From the NCBI GenBank assembly GCA_964539115.1, contig CAZIHY010000038.1, positions 1 through 18,781 of the forward strand: a stretch of 18,781 bases of DNA, given 5' to 3'. Of this stretch, positions 6,324 through 13,542 are shown piece by piece. Origin of the DNA: CAKSXP01 sp964539115 (GTDB taxonomy: Bacteria > Bacillota > Clostridia > Oscillospirales > Oscillospiraceae). Under the pieces are notes generated by a model. That model was not told the DNA's origin and did no database searches. It saw nothing but the letters and a program-made list of their open reading frames with translations. How positions within the stretch are numbered: position 1 is the stretch's first letter; every line of letters begins with the position of its first letter. The translations under genes were made by a program, and so were the position numbers.

Positions 6324-8168
6324 CTATTTAATTTTCATACAGCGCATGGCGTTTATTATCGCGATGACGGAAACTCCGACGTCCGCAAACACTGCCAGCC
6401 ACATATTTGCAACGTTCAGCGCGGCAAGCACAAGTACCAGCGCTTTGACGGCAAGGGCAAATACGATATTCTGCCGCACGATACGCATCGTTTTGCGCGC
6501 GATCCTGATAGCGACTGCCAGACCGGTTGGCTTATCGTCCATCAGAACGACATCTGCGGCTTCTATTGCCGCGTCGGAGCCCAACGCGCCCATGGCAATG
6601 CCTATGTCAGCACGGGTGAGTACCGGCGCGTCGTTGATCCCGTCGCCAACGAAAACGAGATTCGCGCCCTCCCGCTCAGCCTCAAGCATACGCTCTACAC
6701 GTTCGACCTTGTCGGCAGGCAGCAGCCCCGAGTGATACTCATCCAGCCCCAGCTCACCGGCAACGCTGCGCGCGACCTCTTCCCTGTCGCCCGTCAGCAT
6801 AACGGTCTTTCGTACGCCAAGTGACTTCAGGAGCGATATAGCCTCGGCCGATTCCGGTTTGAGCACATCGCTGATGACGATATGACCTTCGTATCTGCCG
6901 TTCACTGCAATATGGATGATAGTGCCGGTAAGATGGCAGGGATGGAACTCTATGCCCGCAGACTGCATAAGACGCTCGTTGCCCGCCAGGACCGTGTCCC
7001 CATCGATCACGGCTGTCACGCCGTTTCCGGCCTGCTCCACAATATCTGAAACGCGGCTCCTGTCCGGCACTTTACCGTAGTGTTCAACGACAGACCGCGC
7101 AAGAGGATGCGTGCTCGAGCACTCGGCAAGCGCTGCGATCTCGAGCAGGCTCTCCTCGCTCGTCTCCCGCGGATGCACCGCGACAACAGAAAACTTTCCG
7201 CTCGTGAGCGTTCCGGTTTTGTCGAACACGACAGTATCCGCGCTCGCCAGAGCCTCAAGATAGTTGCTCCCCTTTATCAGAACGCCCTTCCGCGAGGCTC
7301 CGCCCAGACCGCCGAAAAAGCTTAGCGGAACAGAAATCACCAGCGCACAGGGACAGGACACTACGAGAAATATAAGCCCGCGGCGTATCCATCCCGCCCA
7401 GCCTCCAAGAAACAGCGGCGGCACAACGGCAAGCAAAAGCGCTGCTGCGCACACAGCCGGAGTGTAAACGCGTGCAAAACGGGTTATGAAGTTTTCCATC
7501 CTCGCTTTTTTGTCACTGGCAGTCTCGACAAGCTCAAGTATTCTCGCGACTGTAGATTCACTGAAGTGCTTTGTTATGCGGACATGCAAAAGCCCGCTCA
7601 GATTGACTGAGCCGCTGATTATCTCGCTGCCGGAACAGACCTCCACAGGCAGGCTCTCCCCTGTCAGCGCAGCAGTGTCCAACTGCGACGCGCCCTCGAT
7701 AACAACGCCATCACAGGGGACCTTCTCTCCCGCTCTGACGACGATCACATCGCCGACGGCAAGTTCTTCCGGATCGACCCTGACAAGCTCTCCGTCCCGC
7801 TCAATGTTTGCAAAATCAGGACGAATATCCATCAGCTCAGTGATCGATTGGCGCGAACGGTTGACCGCGAAGTTCTGAAACAGCTCACCGATCTGGTAAA
7901 ACAGCATGACCGCCACAGCTTCTGTGTACTCGCCCAGGCAAAGAGCGCCGATCGTCGCGACGCTCATAAGGAAGTTTTCATCAAACACCTGGCCTCTGAG
8001 GATATTCCGCGCCGCATCCAGCAGGACCTCGCCGCCGATCAAAAGATACGGGATCAGGAAAAGCACAAGCTTTATGTACCACGGCTCCGCGGGTATCAGT
8101 ACTGCGCACAGAAGCAGTACAACGCCTATCGCAAGGCGGATGCATTCTCTTTTCTGACCGCGTGTCAT
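6324..8168 (-). CDS. P1B-type metal-transporting ATPase, Zn/Cd/Pb class, without own N-terminal HMA domain
   Basis: Inner-membrane pump that exports soft divalent metals using ATP (CadA/ZntA-like). Visible motifs are the actuator TGES at 169-172, the membrane metal site CPC at 272-274, the phosphorylation site DKTGTLT with D316, the HP motif in SSTHPLARS, and GDGINDAP at 508-515. Near the C-terminus K575 (FALAVKALVL) and D596 (AVFADVG) are 21 residues apart, as in the P1B-2 Zn/Cd/Pb exporters. The length of 614 aa is short because the N-terminal metal-binding domain is a separate gene 4 bp upstream (8173-8391). There is no clear binding site between the two, so they are probably coupled in translation. 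Metal specificity is inferred from the K/D pair. Confidence 0.93.
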   Translation of the reverse strand: MTRGQKRECIRLAIGVVLLLCAVLIPAEPWYIKLVLFLIPYLLIGGEVLLDAARNILRGQVFDENFLMSVATIGALCLGEYTEAVAVMLFYQIGELFQNFAVNRSRQSITELMDIRPDFANIERDGELVRVDPEELAVGDVIVVRAGEKVPCDGVVIEGASQLDTAALTGESLPVEVCSGSEIISGSVNLSGLLHVRITKHFSESTVARILELVETASDKKARMENFITRFARVYTPAVCAAALLLAVVPPLFLGGWAGWIRRGLIFLVVSCPCALVISVPLSFFGGLGGASRKGVLIKGSNYLEALASADTVVFDKTGTLTSGKFSVVAVHPRETSEESLLEIAALAECSSTHPLARSVVEHYGKVPDRSRVSDIVEQAGNGVTAVIDGDTVLAGNERLMQSAGIEFHPCHLTGTIIHIAVNGRYEGHIVISDVLKPESAEAISLLKSLGVRKTVMLTGDREEVARSVAGELGLDEYHSGLLPADKVERVERMLEAEREGANLVFVGDGINDAPVLTRADIGIAMGALGSDAAIEAADVVLMDDKPTGLAVAIRIARKTMRIVRQNIVFALAVKALVLVLAALNVANMWLAVFADVGVSVIAIINAMRCMKIK

Positions 8169-8172
8169 AGCA

Positions 8173-8391
8173 TTATCTCAATATCTCGCAGTCACGGTCG
8201 ACTTTGCGGCAAACTTCAGCTGCCTTTTCAACAATTGCGTCAAACTCCGCATCGTCAGCCTCAAGCGTAAGACGCTGGGTCATAAAACTTATGGACGCAT
8301 CCTTAACGCCCGCGAGCTTCTTTATACCGTTTTCCATCTTCGCCGCGCAATTTGCACAGTCCAGATTTTTCATCTTAAATACCTTTTTCAT
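8173..8391 (-). CDS. HMA-domain metal-binding protein (stand-alone metal-binding domain of the ATPase)
   Basis: A 72-aa heavy-metal-associated domain: VFKMKNLDCANCAAKMENGI, with metal-binding C12 and C15, and the typical beta-alpha-beta pattern (VKDASISFMTQRLTLEAD). The Asp before the first Cys (DCANC) is the form common in Zn/Cd ATPase domains rather than copper chaperones (MTCxxC). It has GGAGG before ATG 8391 and ends 4 bp before the P1B ATPase. Together the two would equal one full-length CadA-type pump. Because both have normal starts and stops, I read this as a true gene split and not a frameshift. Confidence 0.92.
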   Translation of the reverse strand: MKKVFKMKNLDCANCAAKMENGIKKLAGVKDASISFMTQRLTLEADDAEFDAIVEKAAEVCRKVDRDCEILR

Positions 8392-8415
8392 GTCATGACC
8401 TCCATGTCAAACATT

Positions 8416-8437
8416 TGTTCATTTGAACACCTGCTCA
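8416..8437. promoter_or_regulatory. Triple half-site operator, ArsR/SmtB-like
   Basis: TGTTCA-TT-TGAACA-CC-TGCTCA: three 6-bp half-sites of alternating orientation, each 2 bp apart, abutting the -10 box and transcription start of the HMA/ATPase promoter. ArsR/SmtB-family metal repressors use TGAACA-type repeats with a 2-bp centre. The repressor gene is not in the window; the assignment is inference. Confidence 0.6.
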
Positions 8438-8438
8438 T

Positions 8439-8467
8439 ATATTAATACCCATATGCCCTTTTGTCAA
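8439..8467 (-). promoter_or_regulatory. Strong sigma-A promoter of HMA-ATPase operon
   Basis: TTGACA (8467-8462, perfect), 17-bp spacer, TAATAT (8444-8439) on the minus strand. The predicted start near 8432 falls inside the half-site array, so a bound repressor would block it. Confidence 0.85.
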
Positions 8468-8493
8468 TACCCTTTCTGAAATAATATATGAAC

Positions 8494-8531
8494 AAAAAAG
8501 CCCTTATCTTCGTCAGGAAGATAAGGGCTTT
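8494..8531 (-). terminator. Intrinsic terminator after ackA
   Basis: A 15-bp perfect stem (AAAGCCCTTATCTTC 8497-8511 with 8517-8531, 5-nt loop). On the minus strand it is followed by a T run (complement of AAAAAA 8494-8499). It ends the ackA transcript 16 bp after the stop codon and before the HMA promoter. Confidence 0.92.
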
Positions 8532-8546
8532 GGAATAACAAAAATC

Positions 8547-9743
8547 TCAGCCTACGATAGCCTTAGTATCACGGGCGATAACAAGCTCCTCGTTGGTGGG
8601 GATGACAAGCAGCTTGACCTTGCTGTCCGGAGTGTTGACTACGGCTTCTTTGCCGCGGCCGCTGTTTGCATCGGGATCGAGCTCGCAGCCGAGGTAGGTA
8701 AGGTACTCGCAGATGCTTGCACGGGTGCTGGCGCTGTTCTCTCCGACGCCGGCAGTAAAGATGATAGCGTCAACGCCATTCATCGCAGCGGCATAAGAAC
8801 CGACGACCTTGGCGACCCAGTAGCTGAACATATCGAGAGCAAGCCTGGCGCGCTCGTTGCCTTCGCCGGCGGCGGTGTCGAGGTCGCGGAAGTCGCTGGA
8901 TACGCCGGAAACGCCCAGGACGCCGGACTTCTTGTTGAGGATATTGAGCATCTCGTCAATGCTGTATCCATACTTGTTCATCAGGAACTGCAATACGCCG
9001 CTGTCAAGATCACCGCAACGGGTGCCCATGGGAAGACCGACCAGCGGGGTGAATCCCATGGAGGTATCGATGCTCTTGCCATTCTGGATAGCGCAGATGG
9101 AAGATCCGTTTCCCATATGGCAGGAGATAAGCTTCAGGCTCTCAATGGGCTTGCCGAGCATATCGGCGGCGCGGGCGGATACATAGCGGTGGGAGGTTCC
9201 GTGGAAGCCGTAGCGGCGGACCTTGTCATTCTCATAGTACTCATAGGGAACGGCGTACATATATGCCTTCCCAGGCATGGTCTGATGGAAAGCGGTGTCA
9301 AATACGGCGACCTGAGGAATATCGCCAAGGACTTCCTTGCAGGCATTAATGCCGGTGATGTTTGCAGGGTTGTGCAGAGGGGCAAGAGGAATGCAATCAT
9401 CCAGCGCCTTCATGACATCGTCAGTGATAAGAACGGACTCGGAGAAGCTCTCGCCGCCATGAACGACGCGGTGTCCGACAGCGCCGATTTCGCTTGCGCT
9501 GGAGATAACGCCGTACTCAGCGCTCATAAGCTTGTCCATAACCGCTGCAATTGCCTCGGAATGAGTCGGCAGTGCAACGTCTTCGTCAAACACGGGCTTT
9601 CCGCCGACCAGCGGGGTATGCTTAAGGTGTCCGTCGATGCCGATACGCTCGCAGAGACCCTTTGCAAGAACCTGCTCATTGTCCATGTCGAACAGCTGAT
9701 ACTTAAGAGAAGAGCTTCCGGCATTGATGACCAAGATTTTCAT
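8547..9743 (-). CDS. ackA: Acetate kinase
   Basis: Interconverts acetate plus ATP with acetyl phosphate plus ADP. In a fermenter it normally makes ATP from acetyl phosphate supplied by Pta. The protein is 398 aa, the usual length. It begins with the phosphate-binding signature ILVINAGSSSLKYQLFD (N7). It also has the active-site VGHRVVHGG (R92), AVFDTAFHQTMP, YGFHGTSHRYVS, SCHMGNGSSICA and FTAGVGENSA motifs. The ATG at 9743 is preceded by AAAGGGA. It has its own terminator, so it is a single-gene unit here; pta is not adjacent. It is divergent from tmcAL, another acetate-activating enzyme. Confidence 0.97.
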   Translation of the reverse strand: MKILVINAGSSSLKYQLFDMDNEQVLAKGLCERIGIDGHLKHTPLVGGKPVFDEDVALPTHSEAIAAVMDKLMSAEYGVISSASEIGAVGHRVVHGGESFSESVLITDDVMKALDDCIPLAPLHNPANITGINACKEVLGDIPQVAVFDTAFHQTMPGKAYMYAVPYEYYENDKVRRYGFHGTSHRYVSARAADMLGKPIESLKLISCHMGNGSSICAIQNGKSIDTSMGFTPLVGLPMGTRCGDLDSGVLQFLMNKYGYSIDEMLNILNKKSGVLGVSGVSSDFRDLDTAAGEGNERARLALDMFSYWVAKVVGSYAAAMNGVDAIIFTAGVGENSASTRASICEYLTYLGCELDPDANSGRGKEAVVNTPDSKVKLLVIPTNEELVIARDTKAIVG

Positions 9744-9761
9744 AATAACTATCCCTTTCTA

Positions 9762-9790
9762 TTGTAAAATAGTTTTTAAAGTAGTAAAAT
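9762..9790 (+). promoter_or_regulatory. Candidate sigma-A promoter of tmcAL
   Basis: TTGTAA (9762-9767), 17-bp spacer, TAAAAT (9785-9790), pointing to tmcAL with a start near 9797. No equally good promoter was found for ackA on the other strand in this 119-bp divergent region. Confidence 0.5.
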
Positions 9791-9802
9791 ATACGCACAG
9801 AC

Positions 9803-9822
9803 AAAAGTATTTTAATACTTTT
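9803..9822. repeat. 20-bp inverted repeat between ackA and tmcAL
   Basis: AAAAGTATT-TT-AATACTTTT, two perfect 9-bp arms with a 2-bp centre, lying just after the predicted tmcAL start site. It could be an operator shared by the divergent genes or a small hairpin in the tmcAL 5' leader. No poly-U follows directly beyond the arm, so a terminator is less likely. Confidence 0.6.
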
Positions 9823-9862
9823 TCTGCAAAACGCAAGAGTTTTTTACAAGGAGGCGCAAATT

Positions 9863-11068
9863 ATGAACGTTATCGGTATCATAGGAGAGTATAACCCGTT
9901 TCATATGGGTCATATGCACCATATCGCGGAAAGCCGAAAAATCGTCGGTGAAGACGCAGCCGTCGTTTGTGTTATGAGCGGCAATTTTGCCCAGCGCGGA
10001 GAACCATCCGTCTTCAGCAAGTTTGCCAGGGCGGAAGCCGCCGTCCGATGCGGCGCCGACCTTGTTTTCGAGCTGCCTCTGCCGTGGGCCCTGTCCTCCG
10101 CCGAGGGATTTGCGAGAGGCGCTGTCGGCCTGCTCGGAGCCATCGGGGCAGTAACTCACCTGAGCTTTGGCAGCGAATCCGGCCAAGTTGAGCCTCTTGA
10201 GACACTTGCCGAAGCGCTGGTCGACCCCGTCCTGGACACGCGTATAAAGGAAGAGGCATCCTCCGATGAGCGACCCTATGCCGCCGTGCGTCAGGCGGTT
10301 ATCCAACGCGAGTTCGGCGAGATCGCAAAGCTTCTCGAGACGCCGAACAACATTCTCGCGATCGAGTATCTCAAAGCTGTAATGGAGCAGCGGCTGGATA
10401 TCGTTCCCGTCACGATAAAGCGCAGCGGCGCAGGACATGACCGTCGTGCCTCACAGGACGAATTCCGCTCCGCCGCTGAACTGCGCGGGATGCTGCGGCT
10501 CGGCAGCGACGCTTATTCCCTGATGCCCCGTGAGGCTGCTGCGGTCTTTATGAGGGAGGCGCATAACGGCAGAGGCCCCGTCTTTGTCTCCTCTCTTGAG
10601 ACCGCTATAATCTCCCGGCTGAGGATGATAGGCAGCAGCAGTTATGACGCGCTGCCTGACGAAGGCGATGGTCTCGGCCGGCGGCTGATGCGCGCGGCCA
10701 GCAGCGAGACATCGCTCGACTCGATATATGCCTCGGCCAAAACAAAGCGATTTGCCCTGTCACGCATACGCCGCATGTCCATGTGCGCCGCACTGGGCGT
10801 GCGAAACGGTATGGCCGCCGGGACTCCGCCATACGCAAGGGTACTGGCAGCTACAGCCAGGGGCTGCGATGTACTGCATACCGCTGGAATGAATTCCCAC
10901 ATTCCTATCATTACCAAGCCCGCCTCTATTAAGGACCTCCCGTCAGAAGACCGCGCGTTGTTCGCCCTGGAGTGCTCTGCTGACGACCTTTATGTTCTTG
11001 GCTATCCCGCCAGAGCGGAACGCGGCGGCGGTGCCACGTGGCGCACCAGCCCGTTTATATTAAAATGA
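9863..11068 (+). CDS. tmcAL: tRNA(Met) cytidine acetate ligase
   Basis: Makes N4-acetylcytidine at the wobble base (C34) of elongator tRNA-Met, using free acetate and ATP through an acetyl-adenylate. The protein is 401 aa. The N-terminal nucleotidyltransferase-like domain has GIIGEYNPFHMGHMHHI with the HxGH motif at 14-17, followed by VVCVMSGNFAQRGEPS and GADLVFELPLPWALSSAEGF. The middle has TPNNILAIEYLKA, and the C-terminal tRNA-binding part has SSLETAI and HIPIITKPASIKDLP. The binding site AAGGAGG stands before ATG 9863. It was long annotated as the YlbM nucleotidyltransferase. It is divergent from ackA and ends in a terminator, so it is monocistronic. Confidence 0.95.
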   Translation: MNVIGIIGEYNPFHMGHMHHIAESRKIVGEDAAVVCVMSGNFAQRGEPSVFSKFARAEAAVRCGADLVFELPLPWALSSAEGFARGAVGLLGAIGAVTHLSFGSESGQVEPLETLAEALVDPVLDTRIKEEASSDERPYAAVRQAVIQREFGEIAKLLETPNNILAIEYLKAVMEQRLDIVPVTIKRSGAGHDRRASQDEFRSAAELRGMLRLGSDAYSLMPREAAAVFMREAHNGRGPVFVSSLETAIISRLRMIGSSSYDALPDEGDGLGRRLMRAASSETSLDSIYASAKTKRFALSRIRRMSMCAALGVRNGMAAGTPPYARVLAATARGCDVLHTAGMNSHIPIITKPASIKDLPSEDRALFALECSADDLYVLGYPARAERGGGATWRTSPFILK

Positions 11069-11096
11069 GCCTTAAATCCTTGAATCGACCAATGAC

Positions 11097-11135
11097 ACCG
11101 TGCATGGCAAAGAGCTTTGCACGGTTTCTTCTTAT
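11097..11135 (+). terminator. Intrinsic terminator after tmcAL
   Basis: ACCGTGCA (11097-11104) pairs with TGCACGGT (11118-11125) around a 13-nt loop that may itself pair partly (CAAAG/CTTTG), followed by a T-rich tail (TTTCTTCTT). It lies 28 bp past the tmcAL stop codon. Confidence 0.75.
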
Positions 11136-11140
11136 TCCGC

Positions 11141-11166
11141 ACTGCAATTCTTTACTGCAATTCTTT
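11141..11166. repeat. Tandem direct repeat, 2 x 13 bp
   Basis: ACTGCAATTCTTT occurs twice head to tail with no mismatch, about 40 bp before the liv promoter -35 box. It could be a regulator site on one DNA face (13-bp period is not a whole turn) or a slippage product. Confidence 0.7.
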
Positions 11167-11207
11167 AACTATACACTAAAAAGCGACGAAAATGGTTATT
11201 TTATGTA

Positions 11208-11236
11208 TTGCATTAAAGTGAAAAATGAGTTATAAT
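11208..11236 (+). promoter_or_regulatory. Sigma-A promoter of livJHMGF
   Basis: TTGCAT (11208-11213), 17-bp spacer, TATAAT (11231-11236, perfect). The start would be near 11243, giving a leader of about 75 nt before livJ. Confidence 0.82.
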
Positions 11237-11260
11237 CTCAAAGTAATCTTCAGGAACATT

Positions 11261-11279
11261 TGTCCGCACCTCGCGGACA
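11261..11279 (+). other. Hairpin in livJ 5' leader
   Basis: TGTCCGC-ACCTC-GCGGACA, a perfect 7-bp stem with a 5-nt loop, about 40 nt before the livJ start and with no U tract. It may stabilise the abundant livJ message or be part of a regulatory leader. Confidence 0.6.
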
Positions 11280-11317
11280 CTGACTTGGGACAAGACAAAA
11301 TATAAGGAGATTGAACA

Positions 11318-12508
11318 ATGAAAAGAACATTTGCACTGCTTCTGGCACTAGTTATGCTGCTCGCAGTCTTCGCTGGCTGCGGCGGCGGCAAGGCCGACTC
11401 CAACGTTATCAAGATAGGCGTTTTTGAGCCCTCTTCCGGCGACAACGGAGCGGGCGGCAAACAGGAAGTCCTCGGAATCCAGTATGCCAACAGCCTCAAT
11501 AACAAAGTCACTATCGACGGCAAGGAATACACCATCGAGCTCGAAATAGTCGACAACCAGTCCTCCACCGATAAGGCTCCTTCCGCCGCACAGAGCCTCG
11601 TTTCTGCCGGCGTTTCCGTCGTTCTCGGATCCTATGGTTCCGGCGTCTCCATCGCTGCCGGCGATATCTTCAAGCAGGCCAAGATCCCCGCGATTGGCTG
11701 CTCCTGCACCAATCCTCAGGTCACCGAGGGTAACGACTACTACTTCCGTGTCTGCTTCCTTGATCCCTTCCAGGGAACCGTTATGGCCAACTTCGCCATG
11801 AGCAAGGGCGCACAGACCGCTTACGTACTGACTCAGCTTGGCGACGACTACTCCGTCGGCCTCGGCAACTACTTCAAGCTCGCTTTTGAGGAAATGGGCG
11901 GCACCGTTATTGAAGAGAGTTTCCAGGAAGGCAACAACGACTATTCTGCATTCCTGACCAACGCCGTCAATGCAGGCGCTGACGTTTTCTTCGCCCCTGT
12001 CTCCACCACCGCAGCTTCCCTCATTCTCACTCAGGCCGCGGCTCAGAACATCTCCTTCCCCATCATGGCCGGCGACACCTGGGAGAGCTCTGTTATTCTC
12101 GAGGCAGCTCAGGGTTCCAACCTTGAGGTCTATATGTCCACCTTCTTTGACGAGAACGACAGCTCCAGCACTGTTGCCGCTGACTTCGTCACCGGCTTCA
12201 AGGCATGGCTCAACGCAGATTCTCAGCGCCTGACCAATAATGGCGGAAACGACATTGTTGCCGCTGTCTCCGCGCTCGGATTTGACGCTTACAACGTCGC
12301 TGTTGAGGCAATCAAGGCCGCGGGCTCCGCTGACGGCGAAAAGATCGCCGCCGCTCTCTCCGGCGTCGACTGCACCGGCGTTACTGGTTCCATCTCCTTC
12401 AATGAGACGGGCGATGCTAACAAGGATATGGCTTATATCAAGACCGCCAACACCGAAACGGGCGCCTTTGATTTTGTCAAGACTCAGAGCGTTGCCGACC
12501 TCGGCTGA
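11318..12508 (+). CDS. livJ: Branched-chain amino acid ABC transporter substrate-binding lipoprotein
   Basis: Membrane-anchored receptor that captures Leu, Ile or Val (or a related amino acid) and delivers it to LivHM. The 396-aa protein has a lipoprotein signal peptide: basic start KRT, hydrophobic core, and lipobox VFAGC with the lipidated Cys at 21. The mature part has the periplasmic-binding fold type I of the LIV family: IKIGVFEPSSGDNGAGG, GIQYANSLN, ELEIVDNQS, then AAQSLVSAGVSVVLGSYGSG, and YYFRVCFLDPFQG. AAGGAG stands 8-9 nt before ATG 11318. It is first in livJHMGF. The exact ligand cannot be fixed from sequence. Confidence 0.95.
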   Translation: MKRTFALLLALVMLLAVFAGCGGGKADSNVIKIGVFEPSSGDNGAGGKQEVLGIQYANSLNNKVTIDGKEYTIELEIVDNQSSTDKAPSAAQSLVSAGVSVVLGSYGSGVSIAAGDIFKQAKIPAIGCSCTNPQVTEGNDYYFRVCFLDPFQGTVMANFAMSKGAQTAYVLTQLGDDYSVGLGNYFKLAFEEMGGTVIEESFQEGNNDYSAFLTNAVNAGADVFFAPVSTTAASLILTQAAAQNISFPIMAGDTWESSVILEAAQGSNLEVYMSTFFDENDSSSTVAADFVTGFKAWLNADSQRLTNNGGNDIVAAVSALGFDAYNVAVEAIKAAGSADGEKIAAALSGVDCTGVTGSISFNETGDANKDMAYIKTANTETGAFDFVKTQSVADLG

Positions 12509-12532
12509 TAATCACACGGTCAGAACTATCAC

Positions 12533-12569
12533 CGGCGGGGGCCCCGTGCCCCCGCCGTGCCCCGTTTTT
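12533..12569 (+). terminator. GC-rich hairpin with delayed T run between livJ and livH (partial terminator)
   Basis: CGGCGGGGGC (12533-12542) pairs with GCCCCCGCCG (12548-12557), 10 bp, 5-nt loop. The TTTTT (12565-12569) comes 7 nt after the stem, so termination is probably incomplete. Such a signal would let livJ be made in excess over the membrane and ATPase subunits. Confidence 0.6.
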
Positions 12570-12585
12570 ATAATCGCTTTCTGTA

Positions 12586-12627
12586 CCGCCTCGAAAGGGG
12601 AAAAACGGATTTCTCCTTTCGAGACGG
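12586..12627 (+). other. Long stem-loop just upstream of livH binding site
   Basis: CCG (12586-12588) plus CTCGAAAGGGG (12590-12600) pair with CTCCTTTCGAG (12613-12623) plus CGG (12625-12627), about 14 bp with one mismatch and one G.U, loop 12 nt. It ends 8 nt before the livH GGAGG. It is likely an mRNA stability or translation-control element. Confidence 0.65.
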
Positions 12628-12647
12628 CACCATTCGGAGGTTAATTT

Positions 12648-13532
12648 ATGGATTTTATCAACCAAAATCTGCCACATATTCTCGCCGGTATTTCCGTCGG
12701 CGGGCAATATGCGCTGATCGCCATCGGTTATACGATGGTTTACGGCATCCTGCGCCTGATAAATTTTGCTCATGGCGACATATTCATGGTCGCGGGATTT
12801 ATCATGGTTTATGCTTCTGCCAGCATGCCGCTTATTATTTCCATCCCACTGGTAATCATAGTGACGGTGCTGCTCGGCTTTTTGGTAGAACGTGTGGCAT
12901 ATAAGCCGCTGCGCACAGCGCCCAGAATGTCGATTATGATCTCCGCGATTGGCGTTTCGTACCTGCTGCAGAACTGCGCATGGTATATAACCGGCGGACT
13001 TGCAAAGCAGTATCCCACCATTCCCTGGATAAGCAACACGATAACCATCGGCTCCGCTTCAACTAAGCTGGTCACGATCATAACCCCAATCCTTACGATA
13101 ATCCTCGTTATCGCCCTTGTCATGCTCATAAAGCACACGAAGATCGGTATGGCTATGCGTGCGGTCTCAAAGGATTTTGAAACAAGCCAGCTCATGGGTA
13201 TCAAAATCAATTCCGTAATCAGTGTTACCTTCATTATCGGCTCATTTCTCGCCGCGATCGGTTCGCTTCTTTACTTCACGAGCTACACTACTGTTACCCC
13301 GACCATTGGTTCAATGCCCGGACTCAAGGCATTCGTCGCCGCGGTCTTCGGCGGCATCGGTTCCATTCCCGGCGCGGTCATCGGCGCTTTCATAATCGGT
13401 ATCTGCGAAAACCTTATCAAGGGCGCAGGCTATTCCACCTTCTCGGACGCTTTTACCTTTGCCCTGCTGATAATAATCCTCGTCGCAAAGCCCACTGGAC
13501 TCTTCGGCGAGAAGCAGACGGACAAGGTTTGA
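12648..13532 (+). CDS. livH: Branched-chain amino acid ABC transporter permease LivH
   Basis: One of two membrane subunits of the LIV importer. The protein is 294 aa with about eight hydrophobic segments. Family motifs: ISVGGQYALIAIGYTMVYGI and NFAHGDIFMVAGF near the start, then VERVAYKPLRTAPRMS, HTKIGMAMRAVSKDFETSQL (the cytoplasmic loop contacting the ATPase), and FVAAVFGGIGSIPGAVIGAF. CGGAGG precedes ATG 12648 by 7 nt. The stop codon overlaps the binding site of livM. A 139-bp structured gap separates it from livJ. Confidence 0.96.
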   Translation: MDFINQNLPHILAGISVGGQYALIAIGYTMVYGILRLINFAHGDIFMVAGFIMVYASASMPLIISIPLVIIVTVLLGFLVERVAYKPLRTAPRMSIMISAIGVSYLLQNCAWYITGGLAKQYPTIPWISNTITIGSASTKLVTIITPILTIILVIALVMLIKHTKIGMAMRAVSKDFETSQLMGIKINSVISVTFIIGSFLAAIGSLLYFTSYTTVTPTIGSMPGLKAFVAAVFGGIGSIPGAVIGAFIIGICENLIKGAGYSTFSDAFTFALLIIILVAKPTGLFGEKQTDKV

Positions 13533-13542
13533 GGTGTTTGCC

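Noticed and set aside
8169..8175. Frameshift breaking one CadA gene into HMA and ATPase parts
   Set aside because: HMA ends in a normal stop, and the ATPase begins with ATG and a proper N-terminal segment 4 bp later. Split forms are known in Clostridia.
11141..11236. CodY binding site at the liv promoter
   Set aside because: AATTC and CAATT pieces are present but no good match to AATTTTCWGAAAATT; likely AT-rich coincidence.
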